This document shows, piece after piece, positions 41,612 through 50,061 of a stretch of 64,000 bases of DNA. Positions within the stretch are counted from its first letter, which is position 1. Each line of letters begins with the position of its first letter. The position numbers and the translations under genes are program-made. The stretch is from Deltaproteobacteria bacterium UBA1386 (lineage in GTDB: Bacteria; Desulfobacterota; Syntrophorhabdia; Syntrophorhabdales; Syntrophorhabdaceae). Below the pieces are notes generated by a model that searched no databases, was not told the origin of the DNA, and saw nothing but the letters and a program-made list of their open reading frames with translations. The stretch lies in NCBI GenBank assembly GCA_002305765.1, contig DBQU01000118.1:1-64000 (forward strand), written 5' to 3'.

Positions 41612-43504
41612 ATGCAAACGATTGTTCGTAACTCGCTTATATCCCGCCGGGGGCTCCAACAAATCCTCAGCCTTCCCGAGGAGGATGTCGTCTACGTCTC
41701 CCTTCTCGAGATACTCGCGAAGTTCCAGGACATAAAGCAGTTCGCAAGCGAGATACACACCGAGATCCATCTGATCAAACCGACCCTCAAGATACTCGGC
41801 TACTCCTATGAATCGAAGCCGAAGTACTTCAATGATTCCATCAAAGGCCCCGATGTCGCCCTCTTCGCGACGGAAGCCGACCGGGACAGGACGTCTCCCC
41901 TGTGGGGGACGCCGGAATATTACATGAACACGCTGGGCGTCCTTCTTCTGAAGCGCTTCGGGAGAAATCTCGAAGAGGGTGTCAGCGGTTTCTATCTCGA
42001 GTTCGAGAACCGGATTCCCTCGTACCAGCTCTTCTATTTCCTGAAGAACACGAAGACCCCCTGGGGCATACTGACCAACGGCAAACAGTGGATGCTCATG
42101 AAGAAACCTCTCGCCTTCGAGACGCGCGTGTTCTCCGTGGACCTCGAGGAGGCCATCGAGACGAACGACAGGGACGCGCTCCATCTCTTCTGCAAGATCT
42201 TCTCCGTCAACGGGCTCTCGACGGTGGTCCCCGAACTCCAGGAAGCCGAGCGGCAATCCCTCGTCGACAGGCTTACAGATAAGAAGGCGTCCCTGCGCAA
42301 CACAACGGCGGGCTTCAGGAAGAAAACGGAGGTCTTTCCCAGGATCGTGGGCGGTCTTTCCGACCTTTTCGCCGAGGATATCTTTACCTCGACCCGGGCA
42401 TACCTGACTGAGAACGACGTCTACGTCGCAAAGAGGACTACACCTCCCAACACCATCGACGAATTCAACATCGCCGACATAACATCCTACCTTCTCAACA
42501 AGAAAGGTTCCTCTCCCGTCATCGATCCCGAAAGGATATTCCTCCACGCAAGGCCGGAGGAATTGACAAAAGACGACCTCCTCGCGATGAGAGTGCTCGA
42601 CATGACGCCCGGCTTCGGCAACGTCACGACGCAGCTCGTGGACGGCATCGCCTATCTCTCCTTCATCCTTCCCTATCGCGACAGGAACACCTTCGTGGCG
42701 CAGTGGGAGAATGAAAAGGCCCTCAAGCGGTATATCCTTCAGAGGATCCTCTATGGTATCGAGAAGTCCCACGTCGCCTACGATATCCTCCAGTATGCCA
42801 TGCAACACCGTTACGGAACGGAAGCCGACAACTACAGGTTCGGCAATCCTCTCATCGGAATGTCGCTCTCCGACATTGCCCCCCACGTGGATACGCGCAA
42901 CCAGATGGGGCTCTTCTCGAAGAACCCTCTCGACATCCTCAAGGACGTCAGTAAGATGTACCGGCAGTATTTCTCCCTTTCCGACAAGATAAAGGAAGAC
43001 ATGGCGGTAAAAGAGGAGCTTGCTTCACAGCTCAACGTTTACTGCCAACGGATACGGGACGTCATGGATCTCATAACGGCAACCTACTTCAGCAAGGCCA
43101 TCGACGAAAGAAAGATACACGAATCACTCCTCATGCTCGATTCCGACAATGCCTCCTGGGACTCCCACGTGTCCCGGGACTGGTTCGCGGAGGCGAAACG
43201 CATCGCCAGGCGAAACGGATTCTTCCATCTCGAGATCGAGTTCCCCTTCCTCGTCGACGGCGCCTTCGATTACATCTTCGTCCAACCCTCCCTCACCCAC
43301 ATATGGGAAGACCCCTTCCCCCTCCCCGAGGTCACGAAGGCCCACATCAAGAGGGGAATGACCTACCTCAAACCCGAAGGCACGATGGTCCTCATCCTCG
43401 ACCGACCCGATGAAGGCCTCCTCACCGAACTCTCCCGCTCCAAACGCTACAACACCCGCGCGGAAGAGAACATCATCCTCCTCAGGAAGAAAAAGATGGC
43501 TTGA
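41612..43504 (+). CDS. Type IIG/PglX-like DNA methyltransferase-like protein with degenerate catalytic motifs
   Basis: 630 residues. The N-terminal region has the type II restriction-type segment WGILTNGKQWML (about 151-162). Then comes LDMTPGFGN at 329-337 in the place of the SAM-binding motif I (DPAMGSGxF). The order of YGIEKSHVAYDILQYAM and YRFGNPLIG matches type IIG enzymes (YGVDID, VGNSLIG). FPFLVDGAFDYIFVQPSL stands where the NPPY catalytic motif is expected (557-560 VQPS). So the fold is that of a modification enzyme but the catalytic residues are changed. No restriction partner is adjacent. It begins 36 bases after the operon's last gene without an obvious ribosome-binding site. Confidence 0.6.
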   Translation: MQTIVRNSLISRRGLQQILSLPEEDVVYVSLLEILAKFQDIKQFASEIHTEIHLIKPTLKILGYSYESKPKYFNDSIKGPDVALFATEADRDRTSPLWGTPEYYMNTLGVLLLKRFGRNLEEGVSGFYLEFENRIPSYQLFYFLKNTKTPWGILTNGKQWMLMKKPLAFETRVFSVDLEEAIETNDRDALHLFCKIFSVNGLSTVVPELQEAERQSLVDRLTDKKASLRNTTAGFRKKTEVFPRIVGGLSDLFAEDIFTSTRAYLTENDVYVAKRTTPPNTIDEFNIADITSYLLNKKGSSPVIDPERIFLHARPEELTKDDLLAMRVLDMTPGFGNVTTQLVDGIAYLSFILPYRDRNTFVAQWENEKALKRYILQRILYGIEKSHVAYDILQYAMQHRYGTEADNYRFGNPLIGMSLSDIAPHVDTRNQMGLFSKNPLDILKDVSKMYRQYFSLSDKIKEDMAVKEELASQLNVYCQRIRDVMDLITATYFSKAIDERKIHESLLMLDSDNASWDSHVSRDWFAEAKRIARRNGFFHLEIEFPFLVDGAFDYIFVQPSLTHIWEDPFPLPEVTKAHIKRGMTYLKPEGTMVLILDRPDEGLLTELSRSKRYNTRAEENIILLRKKKMA

Positions 43505-43646
43505 ACCGTTTGAGCCGCTTGAGGGTTGAAGACAAGAGACATCCCTTCCTGTGTCCGAGAGGGTGGAGGGATCGTGTTCGCACCGGTACACAGATACGAG
43601 CAGCAGTATTTCTCTATTCTGTAACGTTCAAGCGGTTCAAGCCGTC
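43499..43646. repeat. Inverted repeat of GCTTGAACCG words between convergent genes
   Basis: Left arm 43499-43525 (GGCTTGAACCGTTTGAGCCG) is complementary to the right arm 43625-43646. The stop codons of the upstream gene (43502-43504) and of recO (43648-43650) lie in or beside the arms. Confidence 0.65.
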
Positions 43647-43647
43647 T

Positions 43648-44385
43648 TTAGAATACCAGCGTTTTGAGCAGGCGGTAGGATCTGAAGTCCACGTCTATGT
43701 GGTAGGCGAGGAAGCTTTCCATTATTTCCTGGGCCTCGCGTTCGAGGGCGCGCGTGGCGAAGCCGCCCTGCATAGCCCTTGCGGAGAGGAAAGCGGGGAT
43801 GAGGCCCTGCGTGCATTTTCTATGCGGGAGAGACCTTGCGCAGACGGCGCAGAGGATGCCGCCGCGCTCGCGGGAGAAGTGGAGCCTTTCGGATTCCTCC
43901 ATGGCGGCGCCGCAGTGGACGCAGGTGTCGAAGTTGGGGTGGTAGCCGAGGATATCGAGCATGAGAAGTTCGCAATGAAGGATGTCGGCGTAGACGGGAT
44001 CCCGTGTACGGGCGAGGCCGATGAACTCCTTCAGGGCGGCGAAGAGTGCGCTGTGGGGCTCCCTCTCCCGCGTCAGCCTGTCGACGAATTCGGTGAAGAA
44101 TGACGCGCTGCAGGCCCTTCTCATGCTCACCTCGATGCCGCTGTTGGCTCCGACGAGATCGGCGTTCTCTATCCGCACCATCCCCCGGCCCTGTTTTTCG
44201 AAATACTCGAGGCGGATGTGATTGAAGGGCTCCAGGGTGTTCATGAACCTCTTCTGACTCTTGCCGGCACCTTTCGCGAAGGCCGATACCTTTCCCGCCT
44301 CACGGGTGAAGAGATGGATGATCCTGTCCGATTCACCGTAGGCGCGCTTGGAAAGGACTATCGCCTCATCTTTGTGAAGGGACAT
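43648..44385 (-). CDS. recO: DNA repair protein RecO
   Basis: 245 residues. An N-terminal OB fold (EAIVLSKRAYGESDRIIHLFT) is followed by a helical domain and a zinc motif, CVHCG with CAVC, at about residues 160-185. RecO loads RecA with RecR onto SSB-coated DNA. ATG 44385 follows GGAGGTG; an upstream in-frame ATG is less likely. Confidence 0.88.
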   Translation of the reverse strand: MSLHKDEAIVLSKRAYGESDRIIHLFTREAGKVSAFAKGAGKSQKRFMNTLEPFNHIRLEYFEKQGRGMVRIENADLVGANSGIEVSMRRACSASFFTEFVDRLTREREPHSALFAALKEFIGLARTRDPVYADILHCELLMLDILGYHPNFDTCVHCGAAMEESERLHFSRERGGILCAVCARSLPHRKCTQGLIPAFLSARAMQGGFATRALEREAQEIMESFLAYHIDVDFRSYRLLKTLVF

Positions 44386-44401
44386 CGCACCTCCACAAAC
44401 A

Positions 44402-44429
44402 GGCTGCAACCGTGAAGACGGTTGCAGCC
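44402..44429 (-). terminator. Perfect 12-bp hairpin upstream of recO
   Basis: GGCTGCAACCGT and its exact complement around a four-base loop, ahead of TGTTTGTGG on the minus strand. It lies between mobB and recO and just before recO's ribosome-binding site. Confidence 0.5.
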
Positions 44430-44499
44430 GCTTGAACCGTTGGGGCCGTTGGGGCCGTTGGGGCTGTTTGAACCCTTGAACCCTTGAACCCTTGAACTT
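44430..44499. repeat. Tandem repeats GGGGCCGTT and CCCTTGAA
   Basis: Three copies of CCGTTGGGG-type units (44437-44466) and four copies of GAACCCTT-type units (44470-44497), directly 3' of mobB. This is the same word-based composition as the other TTCAAG families. Confidence 0.6.
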
Positions 44500-45024
44500 T
44501 CATGAGATGTCTCTTCCCAGAACGCGCGTCGTCACGAATCGGGCTATTGCCGTGATGTCGTCGCGGGTGAAGCGAGGAAGGGGAGTGTCTATGTCTTCGT
44601 CCGTGACGATGGCGATGTACGTTTCGTCACCGGAGAGGCATAGCGGGGGTTCGCCGCGGTCGGCGCTGAAGACCTCTATCTTCGGCGCCCTTTCATGCTT
44701 GAACCCTTCCACGATAATCATGTCGCAGTCCGTGGCATAGCGGGAGATGATCTCGTCAAGGGAGGGTTCTTCCCGGAAGTCTTTCACGATCCCCAGTCCC
44801 GTTGGGGAGACGAGAACGGACGTGACCGCTCCCGCCTGCTTGAAACGGTAGGAATCCTTTCCGGGAACGTCGAACTCGAGGTCGTGATGGGTGTGCTTGA
44901 TGACGGCGACGCGAAGACCTTGACCCTTGAGCAGGGGAAGGAGCCTTTCGATAAGGGTGGTCTTGCCGCTGCCCGACCTGCCCGCGACGCCCAGCACGAA
45001 GACCTTTTGCGACCTCGCACTCAT
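44500..45024 (-). CDS. mobB: Molybdopterin-guanine dinucleotide biosynthesis protein MobB
   Basis: 174 residues with the P-loop AGRSGSGKTTL, the switch segment KHTHHDLEFDVPGKDSYRF and IVEGFKHE. MobB is a GTP-binding partner of MobA in making the bis-MGD cofactor. This fits with the molybdopterin enzyme encoded at 8864. The ATG overlaps the stop of the upstream NUDIX gene (ATGA). Confidence 0.88.
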   Translation of the reverse strand: MSARSQKVFVLGVAGRSGSGKTTLIERLLPLLKGQGLRVAVIKHTHHDLEFDVPGKDSYRFKQAGAVTSVLVSPTGLGIVKDFREEPSLDEIISRYATDCDMIIVEGFKHERAPKIEVFSADRGEPPLCLSGDETYIAIVTDEDIDTPLPRFTRDDITAIARFVTTRVLGRDIS

Positions 45025-45566
45025 TGGGAACAGAGTTTCTTCATGAAATAGAAATGAAAGGCGACTATCACGAGGGAGTGGTTTATGCCGCCGCCCGCTA
45101 TGATGGACGGTATCTCGTCGGCGGACATGAGCACCACCTCGATATCTTCATCGGGGTCAAGGGCCTTCTCCGATATTTCCCGCGCGTTCTCTATAAGGTA
45201 CGTGTGGCAGCGGTTGTTGAATATGGCGGGGTTCGGGTTCACGAACCCGAGGAGTTCGACCCTGTCGCCGGCATATCCCGTCTCCTCGAGCAATTCCCGC
45301 TGTGCCGCTTCCCGGGGGTCTTCCTCATCCACGAGCCCCCCCGGTATCTCGAGTGTCACCTCCTTGGAACCGTGCCGGTACTGCTTGATCATCACTATCT
45401 GGCCCTCGGGTGTAACAGGGATGACGTTGACCCAGTCGCGGGTGTCGATGGTGTAGAACTTGCCCACCTTCTTCGTTCTCGGAGACATGGCAAGCTCCGA
45501 CTGTATGCGGAACACGCGATAGTCCCTGTCCACCCTGGATTCAAGAAGTTCCCATTCCTCGATCAT
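45021..45566 (-). CDS. NUDIX hydrolase, ADP-ribose pyrophosphatase type
   Basis: 181 residues. The NUDIX box is GGLVDEEDPREAAQRELLEE followed by TGY, with glutamates that bind the metal. The neighbouring IKQYRHGSKEVTLEIPGG is typical of ADP-ribose pyrophosphatases. ATG 45566 is preferred because family similarity starts at MIEEWELL; there is no clear ribosome-binding site. Confidence 0.83.
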   Translation of the reverse strand: MIEEWELLESRVDRDYRVFRIQSELAMSPRTKKVGKFYTIDTRDWVNVIPVTPEGQIVMIKQYRHGSKEVTLEIPGGLVDEEDPREAAQRELLEETGYAGDRVELLGFVNPNPAIFNNRCHTYLIENAREISEKALDPDEDIEVVLMSADEIPSIIAGGGINHSLVIVAFHFYFMKKLCSQ

Positions 45567-45606
45567 AACGGATAACAAAATACCACGCGGCGGGAGGTAA
45601 ATGCAA

Positions 45607-45642
45607 CATGCAAGGCCGGATCTGACGACCCGGCCTTGCATG
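45607..45642 (-). terminator. Strong 13-bp hairpin after the VIT/VWA gene
   Basis: CATGCAAGGCCGG (45607-45619) with CCGGCCTTGCATG (45630-45642), loop of ten bases. It lies downstream of the VIT/VWA gene and upstream of the NUDIX start. The T-tail is weak, so it may be a terminator or a processing hairpin. Confidence 0.55.
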
Positions 45643-45657
45643 CAGTGTCTGTTTGGC

Positions 45658-47997
45658 TCAGGGCGCGAGAAGTATCGTGACTGTCACCGATGCCTCCTTG
45701 CCGTCCCGGGTCGCCGTGAATTTGAGCTGTTTCATGAGTGACCTTATGCACTGCTCCTGGGAATTGTTCTTCCCATCCTTGAACTTCGCATCCTTCACCG
45801 TGCCGTCAGCATTCACTATCAGGGTGACAACATAGCTGACGGGGCTGCTTATGCCGGCGGCACATGCCGCAATGTCGCCTTCGATCTTCCGCATGGCTTC
45901 CAGCACCGCCTGCTTAGCGATGCCGCCCGAAACCGTCACGTCACCGAGGGAGACCCTGGGGCCGGCAGGGGCCTTTCGTTTCCCGCTGTCCTTCATCGGG
46001 GCCTCTTCAGCGCGGGCCGCTCCCATGTAGCCCGGGCGCATGTACTGCGACGGAGAGGGCGGGGCCATCGCCATGGTCTTCATCATGCCGGAGCCGCCGA
46101 CCGCATAGTCGGAAACGCCTTCGGGCAGGGGCAGCGGCTGGTTCACCGTCTGGGGTTTGTCCCCGGTGTTCCTCACCTGGTTGTCGACGGCCACGAAGGA
46201 TGTGTAGGCCGTGAGGAGGTTATATGCGAGGCCGAGCCCGGTCACTTCCTTGACACGCTTGTCACTGGAATGAAGCTTGTTGTAGTCCGAGAGGAGCGTG
46301 ATCCGGTGGCGCGCCCAGAGATACCGCAGCGCGACGTTCTCCTTCAGCGGTTTCGCGGCCGCCACGTTGATGGACTCCGTGAATCTCCCGTTCCCCGAAA
46401 CACCCGTCACCATTATGGTGCCTTTAGCTTCTCCCCTGTACTTGCCGAAGACCATCACGGGGCGGTCTGCGAGAACATCGGGAATGGAAACAGGCTCCAC
46501 GTCATAGGTGGAGAACCCCTTGAAGCTCACCTTGACCTTTGTCAGGACAGGCGACTCTATCATCGCCCGGAAGCGGTCCGCCTGGGCCGGTGCGTCAGCA
46601 GGCTTCGTGATGACGAAGGGCTCGCCCATGCCCACACGGGCCATGCCCTCGATGATGTGGCGGTTCACGGAGCTGCCTATCCCGAAGGCGAACACGTTGG
46701 CGTCGTTGAGGTGGGTGCGGATGAGGTCGAACACCTCCTCTTCGACCATGACGTAACCGTCGGTCACGATGATGATGCTCCGGGAGTAGTTGTCAAATTT
46801 CGGGAGCTTGAGGACGCGGTCCAGCGCCGGGAGAAGCTCCGTCCCGCCACCGCCGCGCTGGCGGTCGATGACGTTGATGGCGTTGTCCACGTTTTCTTTT
46901 GTTGCCGGGAGGGACTTTTCGGACATGAGCCTCGATGCGCCCGAGAAGAGCAGGACGTTGAAGGTATCCGTCGAACGGAGGTTGCCGATAAGGCTCTTGA
47001 GAACCCTCTTCGATATGTCGAGAGGAAAACCGTGCATGGATCCGGAGACGTCGACGACGAAGATGTACTCCCTGCCGGGTATCTGCGCGCTCTTCACCTT
47101 CTTCGGGGGCTGCAGCATGCAGAGGAAGAAATTCTCCTTTTCGCCCTCATACAGAAGAAGCCCGGACTGTATCCTGTCCCCGGCGAGGCGCCAGCGGAGT
47201 ATGTAGTCCTTGTTGCCGCCTGACTTCTCGAATCTGTCGAGGGTCACTTTCGCGTTCGCGGGACCGTTGAAAGCGGTATTCACCTTGTGGGAGGTGGAAC
47301 CAAGTTCCTTGATGGGCATACCGCCCGCGACGGTGACCGTCATGTCGAAGGTGCTCGTCGGTTTCTCTCCTTCGCGCAGATAGGGGTTCTGTACCCATTT
47401 GTCGGAAGGCAGCGCGCCGTCGGCGGGTTTGTTCGAATAACGGGGACCGACCACCGTGGGATAGACGAACTCGTATATCCTGTCCGTCGGGACGAGGACC
47501 TCCGTGTACTTCAGCTCCACCCGTATCTCGTCACCGGGCATGATATTGGCGACGTTCATCTGGAAGACGTTCGGCCTTTGCTGCTCGAGAAGGGACGCGC
47601 TCTTGCCCTGCTTTTTCGCGTCCTCGTAGTCCTTGCGGGCCTCGTCGCGCTTCTTGATCTTCGCCTCGATGACACGTTTGCCGATGACCATCTTCATGCC
47701 GTACACGGCGGCCCGGGTGGAGGCGGGGAAAACATAGATCGCCTCGAGGGCCTTCTTGCCCTCATTCTTATACACCTGGGTCACCACAACGTCCGCGATG
47801 ACACCGGAGATGTTCGCTACCGCGGATGTGGCCTTGAGCGGCAGCTGGTCGAGCTTGGGATCGTCGCTTTTCACGAAGAAATAGGGGGACAGCGTCTTGT
47901 CGCCGTCCTCCGGTTTCTGCGTGTGCGAAAGCCCCGGCAGAAACAGGATCGAGCAGATGACGGCAAAGATAACAACAATGACCGGAACACCTTTCAT
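45658..47997 (-). CDS. VIT/VWA-domain exported protein with TonB-like C-terminus
   Basis: 779 residues from ATG 47997 (AAGGAGG upstream). A signal peptide (residues 1-25) is followed by a VIT domain (VVVTQVYKNEGKKALEAIYVFP). A VWA domain with MIDAS DVSGSMHG comes next. Then a central region, a Met/Pro-rich linker and a C-terminal AgmX/TonB-like module (SYVVTLIVNADGTVKDAKF, QLKFTA) complete the chain. Such proteins are surface or periplasmic; their role is usually unknown, possibly in adhesion or envelope complexes. The longer open frame back to 48225 crosses the structured repeat and is not supported. Confidence 0.8.
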   Translation of the reverse strand: MKGVPVIVVIFAVICSILFLPGLSHTQKPEDGDKTLSPYFFVKSDDPKLDQLPLKATSAVANISGVIADVVVTQVYKNEGKKALEAIYVFPASTRAAVYGMKMVIGKRVIEAKIKKRDEARKDYEDAKKQGKSASLLEQQRPNVFQMNVANIMPGDEIRVELKYTEVLVPTDRIYEFVYPTVVGPRYSNKPADGALPSDKWVQNPYLREGEKPTSTFDMTVTVAGGMPIKELGSTSHKVNTAFNGPANAKVTLDRFEKSGGNKDYILRWRLAGDRIQSGLLLYEGEKENFFLCMLQPPKKVKSAQIPGREYIFVVDVSGSMHGFPLDISKRVLKSLIGNLRSTDTFNVLLFSGASRLMSEKSLPATKENVDNAINVIDRQRGGGGTELLPALDRVLKLPKFDNYSRSIIIVTDGYVMVEEEVFDLIRTHLNDANVFAFGIGSSVNRHIIEGMARVGMGEPFVITKPADAPAQADRFRAMIESPVLTKVKVSFKGFSTYDVEPVSIPDVLADRPVMVFGKYRGEAKGTIMVTGVSGNGRFTESINVAAAKPLKENVALRYLWARHRITLLSDYNKLHSSDKRVKEVTGLGLAYNLLTAYTSFVAVDNQVRNTGDKPQTVNQPLPLPEGVSDYAVGGSGMMKTMAMAPPSPSQYMRPGYMGAARAEEAPMKDSGKRKAPAGPRVSLGDVTVSGGIAKQAVLEAMRKIEGDIAACAAGISSPVSYVVTLIVNADGTVKDAKFKDGKNNSQEQCIRSLMKQLKFTATRDGKEASVTVTILLAP

Positions 47998-48078
47998 GGA
48001 CAACCTCCTTGAGATAGCTGTTTTCATTCTTTTTGATGAGACACGGGAGGGCGGGAAAAAGTTCCAAATGGCGCTTGC

Positions 48079-48258
48079 GCGTCGGCACTTCGTGCCAACG
48101 GGTCGGCGCCTGAGGCGCCTAACGAGTGGACGGGTCTGCCCTTCGGGCAAACGGGCGGACGGGGTAAAGATAAAGAAAAACACGTGCACGAAGCATTTCC
48201 GTATGCCCGTTAGGTGCGTCAGCACCGACCCGTTGGCACGAAGTGCCGACCCGTATGC
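48079..48258. repeat. Hairpin-rich inverted repeat between the VIT/VWA and TPR genes
   Basis: Left arm about 48079-48126 and right arm 48204-48250 are complementary and each is itself a chain of hairpins: GGCACTTCGTGCC, then a second hairpin, then GCCCTTCGGGC. The second hairpin reads GGCGCCTGAGGCGCC on the left but GGTGCTGACGCACC when the right arm is read in the same direction, so base changes on both sides preserve the stem. Confidence 0.7.
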
Positions 48259-48262
48259 GCAC

Positions 48263-48802
48263 TTACCAGGCTATCTTTCTCGCCATGAGGATCCCCTGCG
48301 CGCGGGGATTGCCGAGGCGGGCCGCCGCCTGATAATCCTTCACGGCCTGCTCCAAGTTCCCTTTGGTTTCCCAGGCCTGGGCCCTGTTGAAACAGGCGTC
48401 GCTGTTGTGCGGGTCTATCTCCATAGCCGTCGAGTAGTCCAGTATCGCCTTGTCCTGATCCCCTTTGAGGGAGTACGCAAGGCCCCGCATGAGATAGAGC
48501 TCGTCATCCGCTGGGTCGAGCTCGATGGCCTTCGTGTAATCGGCAATGGCCTCATCATGTCTGCCCATCTTCTGATAAAGATACGCGCGCGCCGCCCGGG
48601 GCACCGGATCTCTCGGCGCGTAGCGGATGGCCTTCGTGAGGTCCTGCACGGCCTCCTCGTAGTTCCCCTGATGGGCGTCGAACTGGGCAAACTTCTCGAG
48701 ATAGGCAACATTGCAGGCATAAAGAAAAAAGAGGGCGACCAGCAGAAGAGAACCGGCACAGCGGATCAGGGCCTTCTGCGTCTTTCCTTTTCGGATAGCC
48801 AT
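48263..48802 (-). CDS. TPR-repeat lipoprotein
   Basis: 179 residues from ATG 48802 (AGGAGA upstream). The signal ends in the lipobox LYAC. About four tetratricopeptide repeats follow (AIADYTKAIELDPADDELYL and KAILDYSTAMEIDPHNSDAC among them). It is likely an envelope scaffold for protein interactions. The longer open frame to 48871 is not supported. Confidence 0.82.
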   Translation of the reverse strand: MAIRKGKTQKALIRCAGSLLLVALFFLYACNVAYLEKFAQFDAHQGNYEEAVQDLTKAIRYAPRDPVPRAARAYLYQKMGRHDEAIADYTKAIELDPADDELYLMRGLAYSLKGDQDKAILDYSTAMEIDPHNSDACFNRAQAWETKGNLEQAVKDYQAAARLGNPRAQGILMARKIAW

Positions 48803-48889
48803 GGTGTCTTCTCCTGTCTGATGGTATTTGAGCCTCATTCTATCACGCGGTCGCAGGTTTTTCACCAGCAAAAGGGAAGGGGTAGGCTG

Positions 48890-49005
48890 GATGGGACGTA
48901 TAGCGCCTGTAGGTCCTATTGGTCCTGGTCGTACTATCAGCTGCTCCCTGTGAGGGTCTTTAGCCTGGAACCTGGAACTTTGAACCTTTGAACCTTTTTT
49001 CAGGT
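48890..49005. repeat. Short GGTCCTAT and GAACCTTT word repeats
   Basis: GGTCCTATTGGTCCT at about 48910-48925, the word seen in the composite repeat, and tandem TTTGAACCT words at about 48983-48999. Lies upstream of the TPR gene and downstream of the HDOD gene. Confidence 0.5.
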
Positions 49006-49953
49006 TGTCAGTATCTTTTCCATCTCGACGATCTCCTCATCGACGGTTTCGAGGTCGCACAGGAACTTGAAGACGTCCACGTTCGCGATGGTGGGCGAGA
49101 TGGTGTGCAGGGACCGGAAGGCCTCGGTTTCTTCGAGAACGATGCCGCTCCTGTCACCGCCGAAACCGAAGTACCTCACCCGCGCCAGTTCGTCGGCGAG
49201 GGCACACACGGCGACTGTCGGGCGCGTCTCTTCGGGGCACAGGGCAATGGCGTGATGATACCGCGCCACGTCGGCGAGGGCGAAGGGGAATTTCCACCTC
49301 TCCATAATCATCCCGCCGATGGTGTCGTGCGACTCGCCGATGATCCTCTTCTCGGCCTCGATCATGGGAAGACATTCTTCGTGCGTGACCTGGATGACGA
49401 TCTTGTAGACCTCATGGGCAAAGCGGTCGAGGACCACCTTGCCGATATCGTGGAGGAGACCGCCGAAGTATATCGTGTTTTTGTCGCCGACGGACAACTC
49501 CGCGCAGATCTTCTTCGCGATCACACCCGTCGCGACGGAGTGTTTCCAGAACTCGTTGATGTCGAAGGTCTCCGAGTCCGCCGGCGGCTTGAGGGCCTGA
49601 TACGCCCCGCAGGAGACACAGATCATTCCCAGCTCCTTCACGCCAAGCATCCGCACGGCATGGTCCACGGTGGCAACCTTGTTCGTGAGGCGGTAGAATG
49701 CGGAATTGGCCACCTTGAGAACGTTCATGCTCATCGGTGGGTCCTTGGCGATTATCCGCGCGATGTCGTTCATGTTCGCGTTCTCATCGTTGAGCGCCTT
49801 CAGGAGTTCGACGATGACGACCGGAATGGGAGGGATGAAGTTGATCACCGTCTCGAGCTTCTTGGCGAAATCCGCTATCACAGATCCCAGACCTCCATGG
49901 ATTCCCGCAGGACCATCTCTGCCGGTAATAGTATCATCGGATAAAGGCATCAT
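49000..49953 (-). CDS. HDOD-domain signalling protein
   Basis: 317 residues. The HDOD core is recognisable (LLKALNDENANMNDIARIIAKDP, LGVKELGMIC) with HD-like residues in the segment LLHDIGKVVLDRFAHE. HDOD proteins act in two-component and c-di-GMP signalling without phosphatase activity of their own. The HD pair in this segment is intact, so some catalytic function is possible. Divergent from the sigma-factor gene. Confidence 0.8.
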   Translation of the reverse strand: MMPLSDDTITGRDGPAGIHGGLGSVIADFAKKLETVINFIPPIPVVIVELLKALNDENANMNDIARIIAKDPPMSMNVLKVANSAFYRLTNKVATVDHAVRMLGVKELGMICVSCGAYQALKPPADSETFDINEFWKHSVATGVIAKKICAELSVGDKNTIYFGGLLHDIGKVVLDRFAHEVYKIVIQVTHEECLPMIEAEKRIIGESHDTIGGMIMERWKFPFALADVARYHHAIALCPEETRPTVAVCALADELARVRYFGFGGDRSGIVLEETEAFRSLHTISPTIANVDVFKFLCDLETVDEEIVEMEKILTT

Positions 49954-50061
49954 CTCTTAAGGTCTCCCGGCCTGGCGGCCTGGCGGCAACCTTTTTTCTT
50001 TGCAATCGACGTCACGGTGCTGTAAAACATCTAAAAATCTACCTCATCGCGTCGCGGCCGA
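49954..50061. other. Divergent promoter region
   Basis: Short region between HDOD and ECF sigma genes; a GGCCTGGCGG tandem duplication is at 49977-49989. No confident -35/-10 pair. Confidence 0.3.

Noticed and set aside
44430..44499. Possible CRISPR array
   Set aside because: Units are 8-9 bases with no spacers.
48000..48225. N-terminal extension of the VIT/VWA protein
   Set aside because: It reads through the hairpin-rich repeat; the signal peptide and ribosome-binding site place the start at 47997.
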